Source of the DNA: Fusibacter sp. A1 | GTDB taxonomy: Bacteria > Bacillota > Clostridia > Peptostreptococcales > Acidaminobacteraceae | Length of the DNA: 47,734 nt | Direction of reading: 5' to 3' | Assembly (NCBI RefSeq): GCF_004125825.1 | Contig: NZ_QQWI01000018.1 | Span: 1-47,734, forward strand | Shown: positions 33,067 to 43,667 of the stretch, one piece after another | How positions within the stretch are numbered: the first letter of the stretch is position 1 | Layout: the number at the start of each line of letters is the position of its first letter | Position numbers and translations under genes: made by a program | The notes under the pieces: model-generated | The model's input: the letters and a program-made list of their open reading frames with translations, nothing else | Databases searched by the model: none | Told to the model about the DNA's origin: nothing

Positions 33067-33687
33067 TTATCTAGAGTAAAGCTCGATAATCAAGTGCTCT
33101 TCGATTGGTAGGTCGATGTCTTCTCTTTCTGGAAGCGCAATAACTTTACCAGCTAATTTTTCAATGTCTGCTTGAATCCACTTAGGAGCAGTTGCTGCTT
33201 TTTCTTGGATACCTTTGAACTTATCAGATGAAAGGCTTTTTTCTTTAACTGCTACAACATCACCGACTTTTAAAGTCATTGATGGGATATCAGCTTTTCT
33301 GCCGTTCAACGTAAAGTGACCGTGTGTAACCAATTGTCTAGCTTCTTTTCTAGATTGAGCCAAGCCCATTCTAAATACAACATTGTCAAATCTTAGCTCA
33401 AGAAGTCTCAACAGGTTTTCACCTGTGATACCTTGCATCTTCTCAGCACGTTCGTAAGTCTGTCTGAATTGACCTTCGATCATACCGTAAGCTCTTTTTA
33501 CCATTTGTTTTTCTCTTAATTGTAAACCGTAGTTTGACAATTTAGTTCTTCTTGCACCGTGTTGACCTGGTGGCGTTGCTCTCTTTGTTACAGCACATTT
33601 ATCAGAGTAACATCTATCACCTTTAAGGAAAAGTTTCTTTCCTTCTCGTCTACACAATCTGCATGAAGGTCCTGTATATCTAGCCAT
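33067..33687 (-). CDS. rpsD: 30S ribosomal protein S4, zinc-binding (C+) form
   Basis: A 206-residue primary 16S rRNA binder. The N terminus carries four cysteines (CRLC ... CYSDKC), the zinc-binding form, followed by the S4 RNA-binding domain with [16 protein letters not shown]. In enteric bacteria S4 represses the alpha operon; no such element was sought specifically here. Confidence 0.97.
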   Translation of the reverse strand: MARYTGPSCRLCRREGKKLFLKGDRCYSDKCAVTKRATPPGQHGARRTKLSNYGLQLREKQMVKRAYGMIEGQFRQTYERAEKMQGITGENLLRLLELRFDNVVFRMGLAQSRKEARQLVTHGHFTLNGRKADIPSMTLKVGDVVAVKEKSLSSDKFKGIQEKAATAPKWIQADIEKLAGKVIALPEREDIDLPIEEHLIIELYSR

Positions 33688-33707
33688 TATTCATGCACCT
33701 CCTGTAA

Positions 33708-34103
33708 CTATACTCTACGTCTTTTTGGCGGTCTGCAGCCGTTATGTGGAATTGGCGTAACGTCTTGAATAGAGTTGATTTCAAGACCTGCAGCTTGAAG
33801 CGAACGAATTGCTGCTTCACGTCCAGAACCTGGTCCTTTTACAAATACCTTTACTGATCTAAGACCGTGTTCCATAGCCGCTTTAGCAGCTGTTTCGCCA
33901 GCCATCTGTGCAGCAAATGGAGTAGATTTTCTTGACCCTCTGAAACCAAGGCTTCCTGCAGATGACCATGCAATTGCATTACCTTTTTCGTCAGTCAACG
34001 TAACGAGTGTATTGTTAAAAGAAGCTTGAATGTGGGCTTGGCCACGCTCAATATTTTTCTTTTCACGCTTTTTTCTTTTAACTTTCGTCTTTTTAGCAAC
34101 CAT
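33708..34103 (-). CDS. rpsK: 30S ribosomal protein S11
   Basis: A 131-residue platform protein with [14 protein letters not shown] and the conserved ending [17 protein letters not shown]. The lysine-rich N terminus is usual. It lies between rpsM and rpsD. Confidence 0.98.
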   Translation of the reverse strand: MVAKKTKVKRKKREKKNIERGQAHIQASFNNTLVTLTDEKGNAIAWSSAGSLGFRGSRKSTPFAAQMAGETAAKAAMEHGLRSVKVFVKGPGSGREAAIRSLQAAGLEINSIQDVTPIPHNGCRPPKRRRV

Positions 34104-34118
34104 TACTAACCTCCTCGA

Positions 34119-34493
34119 TTATTTTGCGCCTTTTTTCTTAGCGACTGTTCTTCTAGGACCTTTGACTGTACGAGCATTCGTCTTAGTCTTTTGACCTCTT
34201 ACAGGTAATCTTCTTCTATGACGGATACCTCTACGGCAACCAATCTCTTGAAGACGTTTGATGTTCATAGAGATTTCACGTCTAAGGTCACCCTCAACTG
34301 TAAAATCTTCTTCGATAATAGCTCTAAGTGAAGCTACCTCGTCTTCTGTCAAATCTTTGATTCTTGTATTTTCATCAATACTAGCTTTTGCGAGTATATC
34401 GCCTGCTGTCTGTCTACCAATACCGAAAATATAAGTTAATCCAATAACGACTCTCTTATCTCTTGGTAAGTCAACACCTGCAATTCTTGCCAT
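34119..34493 (-). CDS. rpsM: 30S ribosomal protein S13
   Basis: A 124-residue head protein beginning [13 protein letters not shown], with [24 protein letters not shown] near the end. The frame extends three codons to a GTG, but that lies between AGGAGG and the ATG, so 34493 is used. Its 105-nt upstream gap is the longest within the alpha/spc junction and holds a structured motif. Confidence 0.98.
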   Translation of the reverse strand: MARIAGVDLPRDKRVVIGLTYIFGIGRQTAGDILAKASIDENTRIKDLTEDEVASLRAIIEEDFTVEGDLRREISMNIKRLQEIGCRRGIRHRRRLPVRGQKTKTNARTVKGPRRTVAKKKGAK

Positions 34494-34546
34494 TAATCGC
34501 ACCTCCTGATGACTTGTTCTTTAATAGCATTTTTGATTTATTTGTA

Positions 34547-34588
34547 GATGTGTAAGTTCTCCTTTGGGAGCAGCCGCACCGACACATC
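34547..34588 (-). promoter_or_regulatory. Structured leader motif upstream of rpsM
   Basis: On the minus strand a 7-bp stem GATGTGT / ACACATC has CGGTG directly inside the 5' arm and an inner hairpin CTCC / GGAG. The same outer stem core (ATGTGT / ACACAT) plus CGGTG is found in the rplM leader (28316-28347). It lies between rpmJ and rpsM, suggesting regulation of the alpha genes separately from the spc genes. Confidence 0.55.
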
Positions 34589-34598
34589 ATACTTACAA

Positions 34599-34724
<126 letters not shown>

Positions 34725-34729
34725 TTAGA

Positions 34730-34948
34730 TCACTTGCCACGCCATGTGATACGACCTTTTGTCAAATCATATGGCGAGAGTTCCATTGTCACTTTATCCC
34801 CTGGTAAGATACGAATGAAGTTCATGCGCAGCTTTCCAGATATATGGGCGAGAATTTCATGATCATTCTCGAGTTTCACTCTAAATGTTGCATTTGGCAG
34901 CGCTTCAATAACAACGCCCTTAACTTCTATTGCTTCCTTTTTTGCCAT
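34730..34948 (-). CDS. infA: Translation initiation factor IF-1
   Basis: A 72-residue OB-fold protein binding the ribosomal A site during initiation. [22 protein letters not shown] in family form and the ending [12 protein letters not shown] are present. It follows the KOW-protein gene by 24 nt. Confidence 0.98.
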   Translation of the reverse strand: MAKKEAIEVKGVVIEALPNATFRVKLENDHEILAHISGKLRMNFIRILPGDKVTMELSPYDLTKGRITWRGK

Positions 34949-34972
34949 GTATTCAATCCCTCCTATGTTAAC

Positions 34973-35257
34973 CTATTCAGCCGTGAAAGTAAAGCCTTCT
35001 AAAGATTTTCTTAACATTTCATTTGAAAGACGCTTGCCTTCCATCAATATCATTTCAATCTCTGTAAGTATCATATGACTGACGTTTAAATGCTTCACTT
35101 TCTTAAGTTTAGGTCGTTCAATACGACGTAAGTCGCCATCTGTGACTTTGACATACTCGTGATCCACAATCTCAATGATTACGAATGCACGTCCCTTATC
35201 TCTACCTGCTTTCGAGGTCACAACTTGACCTATCTTTAACGCATGTGTATCATTCAT
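34973..35257 (-). CDS. KOW domain RNA-binding protein (L14e-like)
   Basis: A 94-residue protein with an N-terminal KOW motif (LKIGQVVTSKAGRDKGRAFVIIEI) and a following basic patch RRIERPKLKKVKH. Similar small proteins lie between map and infA in many Clostridia and resemble archaeal/eukaryotic ribosomal protein L14e; their role in bacteria is unclear. GAGGTG precedes the ATG, and the gap to map is 13 nt. Confidence 0.85.
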   Translation of the reverse strand: MNDTHALKIGQVVTSKAGRDKGRAFVIIEIVDHEYVKVTDGDLRRIERPKLKKVKHLNVSHMILTEIEMILMEGKRLSNEMLRKSLEGFTFTAE

Positions 35258-35270
35258 GATTCACCTCGTC

Positions 35271-36017
35271 TCATAAAACAGTTAGCAATTCAGGTCCATC
35301 TTTTGTGATGGCCACTGTATGCTCATAGTGCGCAGATAATTTACGATCCAATGTTACGACTGTCCAGTTATCTTCAAGAGTTTCAACATGGTATGAACCA
35401 ATGTTGATCATCGGTTCAATTGCAAGGACCATACCAACTTGAAGTCTGGGACCCTTCCCTGAAGGTCCGTAATTCGGAACTTGAGGGTCTTCGTGAAGCG
35501 CAGTACCAATCCCATGCCCTACAAGATCGCGAACAACGCCATATCCTTTGTTTTCAGAATAACTTTGAACAGCGTGACTGATGTCTGATAACCTATGTCC
35601 AACTTCACACATTTTAAGTCCTTCGTAAAAACTTTGACGTGTATCTTCAATAAGCAGTCTTGCCTCTTCAGATACAGTGCCAACCGGATGTGTTTTTGCC
35701 GCATCCCCGTAGTAACCATTCAGATTGACGCCAATATCCACACTGATGATATCGCCATCTACTAACTTGCGATGACCCGGAATACCGTGTACGACTTCAT
35801 CGTTCACAGATGCGCAAATACTTCCTGGAAATCCTCCATACCCTTTAAAGGCTGGAATCCCACCGTTTTCACGAATGACTTTCTCGGCAATGGCATCTAG
35901 TTCAAGTGTCGTGATCCCTGGCTCAATTATATTTCGAATCGCTTCATGAGCTAAAGCTACGATACGACCAGCTTGTCGCATCAGTTCAATCTCACGTTGT
36001 GATTTCAGATAAATCAT
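35271..36017 (-). CDS. map: Methionine aminopeptidase, type I
   Basis: A 248-residue enzyme removing initiator methionine. The metal ligands are visible in [17 protein letters not shown] (two aspartates), GHGIG (histidine), and glutamates in AIEPMINIG and in YEHT near the end. The frame is open 20 codons further into adk, but the ATG at 36017 lies 1 nt after the adk stop and has GAGGTG ahead. Family-typical start [16 protein letters not shown]. Confidence 0.97.
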   Translation of the reverse strand: MIYLKSQREIELMRQAGRIVALAHEAIRNIIEPGITTLELDAIAEKVIRENGGIPAFKGYGGFPGSICASVNDEVVHGIPGHRKLVDGDIISVDIGVNLNGYYGDAAKTHPVGTVSEEARLLIEDTRQSFYEGLKMCEVGHRLSDISHAVQSYSENKGYGVVRDLVGHGIGTALHEDPQVPNYGPSGKGPRLQVGMVLAIEPMINIGSYHVETLEDNWTVVTLDRKLSAHYEHTVAITKDGPELLTVL

Positions 36018-36018
36018 T

Positions 36019-36663
36019 CTACACCTCGAGTGCTTTAACGATGGCTTTAGAAACCAAATCGATAGCTTGTAGTCCATCTATGTCTGAAATCAACGACTCA
36101 TTTCTATAAAAAGCAATGAGTGGAGCTGTTTCATTCTGATAAACTTCAATACGATTCTTTACCGTTTCAGCTACATCATCCGAACGTTGATAGAGTTCGC
36201 CGCCGCACTTATCGCAAACGCCTTCTGTAATAGGGGCGTTAAAGCTGATATGGTACGTAGCACCACACGCTTTACAGATTCTTCTACCCACAGCACGTTC
36301 AATCAAAACAGCCGGATCAACAGCGATGTTGATCACTCGGTCAAGACTAATCGAGTTTGAATTCAAAAAGTCTTTTAACTCTTCTGCTTGATTTACCGTT
36401 CTCGGAAAACCATCCAACAAGAAACCCTTCTTTGCGTCTTCCTCGCTGAGTCTGTCTGCGACAATCTCGACGACGAGTGAATCAGGAACAAGCTCGCCCG
36501 CATCGATATACGATTTGGCCTTTACACCAAGAGGTGTGCCTGCTTTGATATTCGCTCTAAATATGTCTCCTGTAGATATATGAGGAATATTATACTGCGC
36601 ACTGATGTTCGCAGCTTGTGTGCCTTTACCAGCTCCTGGAGGTCCCAATAAGATAAGTCTCAT
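36019..36663 (-). CDS. adk: Adenylate kinase, zinc-containing lid
   Basis: A 214-residue enzyme balancing AMP, ADP and ATP. The P-loop [11 protein letters not shown], the AMP-binding FLLDGFPRT, and a lid with four cysteines (CKACG ... CDKCGG) show the zinc form typical of Gram-positive bacteria. It lies 8 nt after secY in the classic secY-adk-map order. Confidence 0.98.
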   Translation of the reverse strand: MRLILLGPPGAGKGTQAANISAQYNIPHISTGDIFRANIKAGTPLGVKAKSYIDAGELVPDSLVVEIVADRLSEEDAKKGFLLDGFPRTVNQAEELKDFLNSNSISLDRVINIAVDPAVLIERAVGRRICKACGATYHISFNAPITEGVCDKCGGELYQRSDDVAETVKNRIEVYQNETAPLIAFYRNESLISDIDGLQAIDLVSKAIVKALEV

Positions 36664-36671
36664 ATCGGCAC

Positions 36672-37934
36672 CTACTTAAGGAATCCTTGGTAGTGTCTCA
36701 TTGTCATTTGAGCTTCGATCTGTCTGCTTGTTTCAAGTGCTACACCGACTACGATCAGTAGCGACGTTCCACCGAATTGAATCGACAAATCAGTAAAGTT
36801 CAAAATAACATTTGGCAGTACAGCGATGAATCCTAGGAATAGAGCACCTACAAGTGTCAATCTGCTAACAGATCTTTGTAAGTATTCCACCGTTGGTTTA
36901 CCAGGTCTGATGCCCGGTATGAATCCGCCATTCTTCTTCATGTTCTCAGCAATATCAAACGGATTGAATGATACTGATGTATAGAAGTAAGTAAAGAAGA
37001 TAATCAACAATAGTTGAGAAACTGTCCATGCTACACCATTACTTGCAAACCACTTGCCAATGAAAGTAGCAAACCCGCTATTCGGCATAAATGACGCGAT
37101 AGTTTGTGGGAAGCTTAAGATCGATATGGCGAAGATAACTGGAATTACACCCGCTTGATTGACTTTTAGAGGAATGTGAGTGTTTTGACCACCGTACATT
37201 TTTCTGCCAACCACACGTTTTGCATATTGTACTGGAATTTTTCTAGTACCTTGCTGAATCATGATGACACCTGCAATAATGAAGAGTGCCACTACGATAA
37301 AGATCAAGACACTAATAATGTTGATTTCGTTATTCAACATACCGTTGATTGTAGTAAGAATACTATCAGGTAGTCTTGCTACAATACCTGCAAAGATGAA
37401 TAATGAAATACCATTACCGATACCTTTTTCTGTGATGTGTTCACCAAGATACATCAGGAATGCAGTACCAGCTGTGAGCGTGATAACAGCAATTGCGACA
37501 GTAAGCGCGTTAAAGTCGACAAATGCGTTTCTATAAATCCCTATTGAAAAACCAATCCCCTGGATGAGAGCAAGAACTACCGTACCATATCTAGTCATTT
37601 GTACGATTTTTTTACGTCCTACTTCTCCCTGCTTAGCTAATTGTTCCAAGCTTGGAATTGCGATCTGTAGTAAGTTCAATATGATTGAAGCCGTAATGTA
37701 TGGTGAAATACCAAGAGCGAATAAAGTAAAGTTCTTAAACGCACCACCCGACATCAAGTTGAAAATACTGAGTAGCCCATCATCGTTAGAGAATAATGAT
37801 GCTAACTTGACGCCATCGATTCCTGGAACAGGAATGTTAGCGCCAAGTCTAAAGATAACAAGCATTAATAGCGTATACAAGATTTTATTTCTTAAATCCG
37901 GAATCTTCCAAGCATTCTTAATCGTTGAGAACAA
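36672..37934 (-). CDS. secY: Protein translocase subunit SecY
   Basis: A 420-residue channel protein of the Sec translocon with about ten membrane spans. FRLGANIPVPGID at the first span and periplasmic region, YFYTSVSFNPFDIAENMKKNGGFIPGIRPG and the terminal MTMRHYQGFLK are typical. The start is TTG at 37934, immediately after the rplO TAA with no spacer and GAGGTG upstream in rplO. That non-ATG start and zero spacing point to coupled, possibly dampened, translation. Confidence 0.96.
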   Translation of the reverse strand: MFSTIKNAWKIPDLRNKILYTLLMLVIFRLGANIPVPGIDGVKLASLFSNDDGLLSIFNLMSGGAFKNFTLFALGISPYITASIILNLLQIAIPSLEQLAKQGEVGRKKIVQMTRYGTVVLALIQGIGFSIGIYRNAFVDFNALTVAIAVITLTAGTAFLMYLGEHITEKGIGNGISLFIFAGIVARLPDSILTTINGMLNNEINIISVLIFIVVALFIIAGVIMIQQGTRKIPVQYAKRVVGRKMYGGQNTHIPLKVNQAGVIPVIFAISILSFPQTIASFMPNSGFATFIGKWFASNGVAWTVSQLLLIIFFTYFYTSVSFNPFDIAENMKKNGGFIPGIRPGKPTVEYLQRSVSRLTLVGALFLGFIAVLPNVILNFTDLSIQFGGTSLLIVVGVALETSRQIEAQMTMRHYQGFLK

Positions 37935-38378
37935 TTAGATCACCTCTGCCTTTCCTCCAGCCGCTTCTATCTTTTCAATTGCTGACTGTGTGAACTTTTG
38001 AGCTTTAACTGTAAAAGGTTTAGTTAAGTCGCCGTTACCGAGTACTTTTAAACCGTTATTCAATTTGCTGATGAGTCCTATTTCAAGTAAAAACTCAGGT
38101 GTTATTTCTGTATTTGCGTCAAAACGATTTAAATCTTCAACATTGATTATCGACCAAACCTTAGCGAAAGGCTTGTTGCTAAAACCACGTTTAGGAATTC
38201 TTCTGAAAAGTGGCATCTGACCACCTTCAAAACCCGGTCTAACATTACCGCCAGAACGTTGTCCTTGACCATTGTTACCACGGCCAGAAGTCGTTCCGAG
38301 GCCAGAACCTGTACCACGACCTACTCTTTTTCTAGTTTTAGTAGAACCAGCTGCCGGTCTTAATTCATGTAGTTTCAT
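37935..38378 (-). CDS. rplO: 50S ribosomal protein L15
   Basis: A 147-residue protein with the glycine-rich N-terminal extension ([20 protein letters not shown]) that threads into 23S rRNA, and [18 protein letters not shown]. Its 3' end carries the ribosome site of secY. Confidence 0.98.
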   Translation of the reverse strand: MKLHELRPAAGSTKTRKRVGRGTGSGLGTTSGRGNNGQGQRSGGNVRPGFEGGQMPLFRRIPKRGFSNKPFAKVWSIINVEDLNRFDANTEITPEFLLEIGLISKLNNGLKVLGNGDLTKPFTVKAQKFTQSAIEKIEAAGGKAEVI

Positions 38379-38395
38379 CGTTGCACCTCCTATTC

Positions 38396-38575
38396 TTAAA
38401 CTTCTTTAACCTCAAGTAAGTGAACAACTTGTTTGATCATGCCTCTGATTTGAGGATTATCATTTTGCTCTACTACTTGGTTAAGCTTTCTAAGTCCTAA
38501 AGCTTGAACTGTTTTTCTGTGTTTCGGAATTGCACCGATGGTACTTTTCACAAGTTTGATTTGTAATTTAGCCAT
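38396..38575 (-). CDS. rpmD: 50S ribosomal protein L30
   Basis: A 59-residue protein of the expected short length, with [21 protein letters not shown]. The ATG at 38575 is chosen over a TTG two codons upstream, because the GGGGGTA site gives better spacing. Confidence 0.97.
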   Translation of the reverse strand: MAKLQIKLVKSTIGAIPKHRKTVQALGLRKLNQVVEQNDNPQIRGMIKQVVHLLEVKEV

Positions 38576-38587
38576 GGTCAATACCCC

Positions 38588-39094
38588 CTAACCTAAAAGC
38601 TCTTCAACAGACTTGCCGCGAGCTTTGGCAACGGATTCTTTAGTCTTAAGAGACTGAAGACCTTCCAAAGTTGCAGAAGCCATGTTTTTAGGATTGTTAG
38701 AACCTAGTGACTTCGCACGTACATCACTTACACCAGCAAGTTCAAGTACCGCACGAACCGCGCCACCGGCAATAACTCCTGTACCCTCTGAAGCTGGCAT
38801 GATTAGAACGCGACCTGCGCCGTATCTGCCTCTTACTTCGTGAGGAACCGTTGTACCTACTCTTGGTACAAAGATTAAGTTCTTTTTAGCATCTTCAATT
38901 GCTTTTCTTATTGCATCAGGTACTTCTTGTGCTTTACCAGTACCCATGCCAACATGTCCGTTTCCATCTCCAACTACAACTAGTGCAGCAAATCTGAAGT
39001 TACGTCCACCTTTTACAACCTTAGTAACACGGTTGATATTAATAACCTGTTCTTTGAGGTCTAATTTTTTGGCATCAATTCTTTGACGGCTCAT
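38588..39094 (-). CDS. rpsE: 30S ribosomal protein S5
   Basis: A 168-residue decoding-accuracy protein with [22 protein letters not shown] and [26 protein letters not shown] core. Residues near the spectinomycin contact loop (VTKVVKGG) look wild type. It lies 13 nt after rplR. Confidence 0.98.
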   Translation of the reverse strand: MSRQRIDAKKLDLKEQVININRVTKVVKGGRNFRFAALVVVGDGNGHVGMGTGKAQEVPDAIRKAIEDAKKNLIFVPRVGTTVPHEVRGRYGAGRVLIMPASEGTGVIAGGAVRAVLELAGVSDVRAKSLGSNNPKNMASATLEGLQSLKTKESVAKARGKSVEELLG

Positions 39095-39107
39095 TCATAT
39101 ACCTCCC

Positions 39108-39470
39108 TTAAAATTTCAGTCCGTTTGCTCTAGCAGCATCTGCAAGTTCTTTCACGCGACCGTGGAAGATATAGCCACCTCTATCGAAAACTACGTTCTC
39201 GATACCTTTAGCAACAGCACGTTTAGCAACTTCTGCACCAACGATTGCAGCCGCTTCTTTGTTGCTACCGTTAGCAACTTTTAATTCTTTATCGATTGTT
39301 GACGCTGAAGCTAATGTTACGCCGTTAACGTCATCGATGATTTGTGCATAGATGTTTGTGTTTGATCTATAAACGTTAAGTCTTGGTAACTCAGGAGTAC
39401 CAGAAACTTTTTTACGTACACGAGCGTGACGTGCCTTACGGCTAACGTTTTTAATAGGCTTCTTAAACAT
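39108..39470 (-). CDS. rplR: 50S ribosomal protein L18
   Basis: A 120-residue 5S rRNA-binding protein with the ending [20 protein letters not shown] and ARHARVRKK near the start. Standard spc operon position after rplF. Confidence 0.98.
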   Translation of the reverse strand: MFKKPIKNVSRKARHARVRKKVSGTPELPRLNVYRSNTNIYAQIIDDVNGVTLASASTIDKELKVANGSNKEAAAIVGAEVAKRAVAKGIENVVFDRGGYIFHGRVKELADAARANGLKF

Positions 39471-39488
39471 TGCGTTTCACCCCTTTTA

Positions 39489-40028
39489 CTATTTACCAGT
39501 CTTACCTTCTTTTCTTCTCACGACTTCGCCAAAGTATCTTACGCCTTTACCTTTGTATGGTTCAGGTTTTCTAAGATCTCTGATCTTAGATGCGTAGTTA
39601 CCAACAAGTTGCTTGTTGATACCTTTTACTAAGATTTCAGTTTGAGAAGGGCATTCTGTTGTGATACCTTCAGGGTCTTCCATGTTCACTGGGTGAGAGA
39701 AACCAAGTTGTAAGTCTAGGACATTACCTTTCTTAGCAGCTCTGTAACCAACGCCTACGATTTGAAGTTTCTTTTCGTAACCTTTTGTAACACCAACAAC
39801 CATGTTAGCGATCAAGGCTCTAGATAAACCGTGAAGTGATCTGTTTCTTTTTAAATCATTTGGACGAGTTACATTAAGGATATCTCCTTCTTGTGTAACT
39901 GCGATCGCTGTGTCAATTTGCTCTGACAATGTACCAAGTGGGCCTTTAACAGTAACTAAGTTAGTCTCATCTACTGTGATTTGAACGCCTTGAGGTACAT
40001 CAATTGGCATTTTACCGATTCTTGACAT
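39489..40028 (-). CDS. rplF: 50S ribosomal protein L6
   Basis: A 179-residue protein with [14 protein letters not shown] at the start and the ending [13 protein letters not shown]. The frame extends 18 codons into rpsH, but GGAGG ahead of the ATG at 40028 fixes the start. Confidence 0.98.
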   Translation of the reverse strand: MSRIGKMPIDVPQGVQITVDETNLVTVKGPLGTLSEQIDTAIAVTQEGDILNVTRPNDLKRNRSLHGLSRALIANMVVGVTKGYEKKLQIVGVGYRAAKKGNVLDLQLGFSHPVNMEDPEGITTECPSQTEILVKGINKQLVGNYASKIRDLRKPEPYKGKGVRYFGEVVRRKEGKTGK

Positions 40029-40053
40029 AATATTTCCTCCGCTTTCATATCGA

Positions 40054-40449
40054 CTACCAAACGTAGCAGATAACTTCTCCACCTACACCTAGTTTTCTTG
40101 CTGCTTTATCAGTAATGATTCCTTGTGATGTAGAAATAACAGCAATACCGAGACCACCTAGAACTCTAGGTACTTCAGTTTTGTTTGCATATACTCTAAG
40201 ACCAGGCTTAGAAATTCTTTTCAAACCAGTAATAACGCGATCGTTATTGTGGTATTTTAACTCAACTCTGATTAGGCCTTGTTTGCCGTCATCAATTAGA
40301 TCAAAACTCTTAATGAAACCTTCTTCAGATAATATTTCAGCAAGTCTTTTTTTCATGTTAGACGCTGGAATATCAACGCTGCTGTGTTTAACAGTGTTAG
40401 CGTTTCTGATACGAGTTAGCATATCTGCAATTGGATCTGTTAAAGTCAT
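40054..40449 (-). CDS. rpsH: 30S ribosomal protein S8
   Basis: A 131-residue 16S rRNA binder, with [14 protein letters not shown] at the start and the signature [20 protein letters not shown] at the end. In E. coli S8 represses the spc operon; no matching mRNA site was identified here. Confidence 0.98.
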   Translation of the reverse strand: MTLTDPIADMLTRIRNANTVKHSSVDIPASNMKKRLAEILSEEGFIKSFDLIDDGKQGLIRVELKYHNNDRVITGLKRISKPGLRVYANKTEVPRVLGGLGIAVISTSQGIITDKAARKLGVGGEVICYVW

Positions 40450-40471
40450 TGTTCGTACCTCCCTTCAATGA

Positions 40472-40657
40472 TTACCAACTAGCTTTTCTTACGCCAGGGA
40501 TTTGACCTTTGTAAGCCAATTCTCTGAAGCAGATACGGCAAATGCCAAACTTTCTCAAGTAAGCATGTGGTCTGCCGCAAAGCTTGCATCTATTGTATTC
40601 GCGAGTAGAATACTTCTGTGTTCTACTTTGTTTTACTTTCATAGCTTTTTTAGCCAC
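40472..40657 (-). CDS. rpsZ: 30S ribosomal protein S14, zinc-binding type Z
   Basis: A 61-residue S14 with a four-cysteine zinc site (CKLCG ... CRICF), the short C+ type. The start codon is GTG after GGAGG. It lies between rplE and rpsH. Confidence 0.97.
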   Translation of the reverse strand: MAKKAMKVKQSRTQKYSTREYNRCKLCGRPHAYLRKFGICRICFRELAYKGQIPGVRKASW

Positions 40658-40674
40658 TCTATTTCCTCCTTAAA

Positions 40675-41214
40675 CTACTTGCTAAAAGGCATGCCCATTT
40701 GAGCAAGCAATTCTTTAGCTTCTTCGTCAGTTTTAGCAGTTGTAACAAATGAGATGTCCATACCTCTTACAGCATCAACGTTATCGTATTCGATTTCCGG
40801 GAAAATCAATTGCTCTTTAACGCCTAGCGTGTAGTTACCTCTGCCGTCGAATGAGTTGGCATTTACACCTCTAAAGTCACGAACACGTGGAAGTGCGACA
40901 GAGATGAATCTGTCAAGGAATTCATACATTTGGTTACCGCGAAGTGTTACTTTAGCGCCAATTGCCATTCCTTCTCTAACTTTAAAGTTGGCAACAGATT
41001 TTTTAGCTTTTGTGACAACCGGCTTTTGACCAGTGATCGTAGCAAGCTCTTCTACTGCCGCTTGGATGTATTTTTGGTTTTCTTTACCTTGACCAAGGCC
41101 CATGTTGATTACAACTTTTTCGATTTTTGGAATTTCCATCACGTTTTCGTAACCGAATTTTTCCACTAATGCAGGCTTAACTTTGTCAGCGTATTTTTGT
41201 TTTAATCTAGCCAC
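40675..41214 (-). CDS. rplE: 50S ribosomal protein L5
   Basis: A 179-residue 5S rRNA-binding protein with [11 protein letters not shown], the signature [17 protein letters not shown] region, and [21 protein letters not shown]. The start codon is GTG with a good GGAGG site. Confidence 0.98.
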   Translation of the reverse strand: MARLKQKYADKVKPALVEKFGYENVMEIPKIEKVVINMGLGQGKENQKYIQAAVEELATITGQKPVVTKAKKSVANFKVREGMAIGAKVTLRGNQMYEFLDRFISVALPRVRDFRGVNANSFDGRGNYTLGVKEQLIFPEIEYDNVDAVRGMDISFVTTAKTDEEAKELLAQMGMPFSK

Positions 41215-41240
41215 TTCATGTACCTCCTTTCACCAATAGT

Positions 41241-41549
41241 TTAGTCAATAATTTCGCCAGATTTAACTGCTACTCTTACTTTTTTACCATTAGTTTCTGT
41301 GTGACGAACTCTAGTACCAGACTTCGCCTTTTCATCCCAAATCATAACATTTGAAACGTGAACTGGAGCCTCTTTTTGGATGATTCCGCCAGTTTGCATC
41401 TTAGGATTTGGTTTTAAGTGCTTTGTTACCATGTTAATGCCTTCGACAATAACACGATCTGCTTTCGGCATAGATACGATTACTTTACCTTTTTTGCCTT
41501 TATCCTTACCAGCAATAACTACTACTGTATCGCCTTTCTTAACTAACAT
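41241..41549 (-). CDS. rplX: 50S ribosomal protein L24
   Basis: A 102-residue assembly initiator with the KOW motif [18 protein letters not shown] and [18 protein letters not shown]. Standard position between rplN and rplE. Confidence 0.98.
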   Translation of the reverse strand: MLVKKGDTVVVIAGKDKGKKGKVIVSMPKADRVIVEGINMVTKHLKPNPKMQTGGIIQKEAPVHVSNVMIWDEKAKSGTRVRHTETNGKKVRVAVKSGEIID

Positions 41550-41559
41550 ATTCTACCTC

Positions 41560-41928
41560 CTACAGAACTTCCGGAGCCAAAGAAACGATCTTAGTGAATT
41601 TCTTGTCTCTAAGTTCTCTTGTTACAGGCCCGAAAATACGAGTTCCGACTGGGTTCAAGTCAGGCTTGATGATTACAGCTGCGTTGTCGTCGAATTTTAC
41701 AGTAACGCCGTCTTTTCTTCTAACGCCGTGTACAGTTCTAACTACAACCGCTCTAACTACTTCACCTTTTTTTACAACTCCGCCGGGCGTTGCATTTTTG
41801 ACCGCACAAACGATGATATCACCGACATTTGCGTATTTTCTTTTCGAACCACCGAGTACACGGATAGTTAATAATTCTTTTGCGCCAGAGTTGTCAGCAA
41901 CTCTTAGACGGGTTTCTTGTTGGATCAT
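41560..41928 (-). CDS. rplN: 50S ribosomal protein L14
   Basis: A 122-residue protein with [18 protein letters not shown] and the ending [23 protein letters not shown]. Length and order are canonical. Confidence 0.98.
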   Translation of the reverse strand: MIQQETRLRVADNSGAKELLTIRVLGGSKRKYANVGDIIVCAVKNATPGGVVKKGEVVRAVVVRTVHGVRRKDGVTVKFDDNAAVIIKPDLNPVGTRIFGPVTRELRDKKFTKIVSLAPEVL

Positions 41929-41946
41929 CTGAAAGCCTCCTTACGA

Positions 41947-42201
41947 CTACTTAGCTTTTTCAACCACTTCAACAAGTCTCCAACGCTTATCGCGACTTAA
42001 AGGTCTTGTTTCCATGATTTTAACTTTGTCGCCGATACCTGCGATGTTGTTCTCATCGTGTGCTTTGAATTTCTTAGTTCTCTTTACTCTTTTGCTGTAA
42101 AGAGGATGAGAGATAAAATCTTCAATCACAACTGTGATTGTTTTATCCATTTTGTCGCTTGTTACACGACCTACTTTTACTTTTCTTTTATTTCTTTCCA
42201 C
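41947..42201 (-). CDS. rpsQ: 30S ribosomal protein S17
   Basis: An 84-residue 16S rRNA binder with [18 protein letters not shown] and [17 protein letters not shown]. The start codon is GTG after GGAGG. Confidence 0.98.
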   Translation of the reverse strand: MERNKRKVKVGRVTSDKMDKTITVVIEDFISHPLYSKRVKRTKKFKAHDENNIAGIGDKVKIMETRPLSRDKRWRLVEVVEKAK

Positions 42202-42220
42202 GTTCGTGAACCTCCTTTAA

Positions 42221-42415
42221 CTAAGCTTGAAGTTCTCTTTCTCTAATGACTGTGCTAACACGCGCGATGTCTCTTTTCACGTGTTTGATCTTAAGCGGGT
42301 TATCCAACTGTCCAGTTGCGTGTTGAAACCTTAGGTTGAAAAGTTCCGTTTTAAGATCCACCAATTTGTTGTTCAACTCTTGAGCTGACAAATCTCTAAT
42401 TTGTTTAGTTATCAT
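42221..42415 (-). CDS. rpmC: 50S ribosomal protein L29
   Basis: A 64-residue helical protein with [23 protein letters not shown]. The ATG at 42415 overlaps the end of rplP by 11 nt and uses a GGTGGTG ribosome site inside rplP, so the two are translationally coupled. A longer frame within rplP is not used. Confidence 0.96.
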   Translation of the reverse strand: MITKQIRDLSAQELNNKLVDLKTELFNLRFQHATGQLDNPLKIKHVKRDIARVSTVIRERELQA

Positions 42416-42842
42416 TAGATTCACCACCTTCAGCATTTTCACGAAGGATAAATTTACATTTAATTGGCATTTTCATAGCTGCAAGTCTCATAGCTTCTCT
42501 AGCTAGTTCTACATCTACACCTGACATTTCAAACATAACTCTACCTGGTTTTACTACTGCTACCCAATATTCCGGAGAACCTTTACCGGCACCCATTCGC
42601 GTTTCAGCTGGTTTTTGTGTAACCGGCTTATGCGGGAAAATTTTAATCCAAACTTTACCTGTACGCTTAACTTTTCTAGTCATCGCGATTCTGGCAGCTT
42701 CGATTTGATTAGATGTGATCCAAGCTGGTTCCAAAGCTTGCAAACCATATTCACCATAAGTCACAGTGTTGCCTTTGTGGGCAGCACCCTTCATGCGGCC
42801 ACGGTGAACTCTGCGGCGTTTAACTCTTTTAGGCATTAACAT
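42405..42842 (-). CDS. rplP: 50S ribosomal protein L16
   Basis: A 145-residue protein near the peptidyl transferase centre with [17 protein letters not shown] and [25 protein letters not shown] lies 8 nt before the ATG at 42842; an ATG two codons later is an alternative. Confidence 0.98.
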   Translation of the reverse strand: MLMPKRVKRRRVHRGRMKGAAHKGNTVTYGEYGLQALEPAWITSNQIEAARIAMTRKVKRTGKVWIKIFPHKPVTQKPAETRMGAGKGSPEYWVAVVKPGRVMFEMSGVDVELAREAMRLAAMKMPIKCKFILRENAEGGESNDN

Positions 42843-42877
42843 GATTTAGCCTCCTTTGCACTGATTCTGTACTTTGA

Positions 42878-43657
42878 CTATTTGTCATTGTTTCTTGGTC
42901 GGTTGCCACCTTGTGGCTTACGACCGCGATTATCGTTGGTCTTTGGTCTTCTATTACCTTGCTTTGTGTTTTTTGGCTTAGCAACTCTAGCTTCTTTTCT
43001 TACAAGAATAGTAGCTTCGTCTAATTGAGGAAGCACTTCGCCAGTGTAGATCCAAACTTTTACACCGATTTTACCGTAAGCTGTATTAGCTTCAGCAAAA
43101 CCGTAATCGATGTTAGCTCTTAAAGTAGATAGTGGCACGTTACCTTCTGAGTAACTTTCTGAACGTGCGATTTCAGCACCGTTAAGACGACCAGATACCA
43201 TTACTTTAATACCTTTAGCGCCAGATCTCATCGCTCTTTGCATTACTTGCTTCATCGCTCTTCTGAAAGAAACACGTCTTTCAAGTGAGAATGCCACGTT
43301 TTCTGCAACTAGTTGTGAATCGCTATCTACGCTAGCTACTTCTGAAATGTCAAGTTTAACTTCTTTACCTGTCATTGTCTCAAGAGTAGTTTTTAATGTC
43401 TTGATTGCTTCACCACCACGTCCAACGATCATTCCAGGTTTAGCTGTAAAGATGTTTACGTGTACACGTTCATTAGCAAGTCTATCGATGTATATTCTAG
43501 AAATACCTGAAGTGTAAAGTGTCTTTTTAACAAATTCTCTGATTTTGAAATCTTCTACCAAGTAGTCAGCGAAGTTTCTTTTGTTTGCATACCATTTAGA
43601 ATCCCAGTCTTTAATAATACCTACTCTAAGACCATGCGGGTTAACTTTTTGACCCAT
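42878..43657 (-). CDS. rpsC: 30S ribosomal protein S3 with extended basic tail
   Basis: A 259-residue protein at the mRNA entry tunnel. The KH domain [15 protein letters not shown] and the signature [19 protein letters not shown] are clear. Most bacterial S3 proteins are about 207-235 residues; here about 35 extra C-terminal residues form a low-complexity tail rich in Asn, Arg, Lys, Gly and Pro (from [12 protein letters not shown] to NNDK). The tail is probably disordered and RNA-binding. Confidence 0.98.
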   Translation of the reverse strand: MGQKVNPHGLRVGIIKDWDSKWYANKRNFADYLVEDFKIREFVKKTLYTSGISRIYIDRLANERVHVNIFTAKPGMIVGRGGEAIKTLKTTLETMTGKEVKLDISEVASVDSDSQLVAENVAFSLERRVSFRRAMKQVMQRAMRSGAKGIKVMVSGRLNGAEIARSESYSEGNVPLSTLRANIDYGFAEANTAYGKIGVKVWIYTGEVLPQLDEATILVRKEARVAKPKNTKQGNRRPKTNDNRGRKPQGGNRPRNNDK

Positions 43658-43667
43658 GTATACCCTC

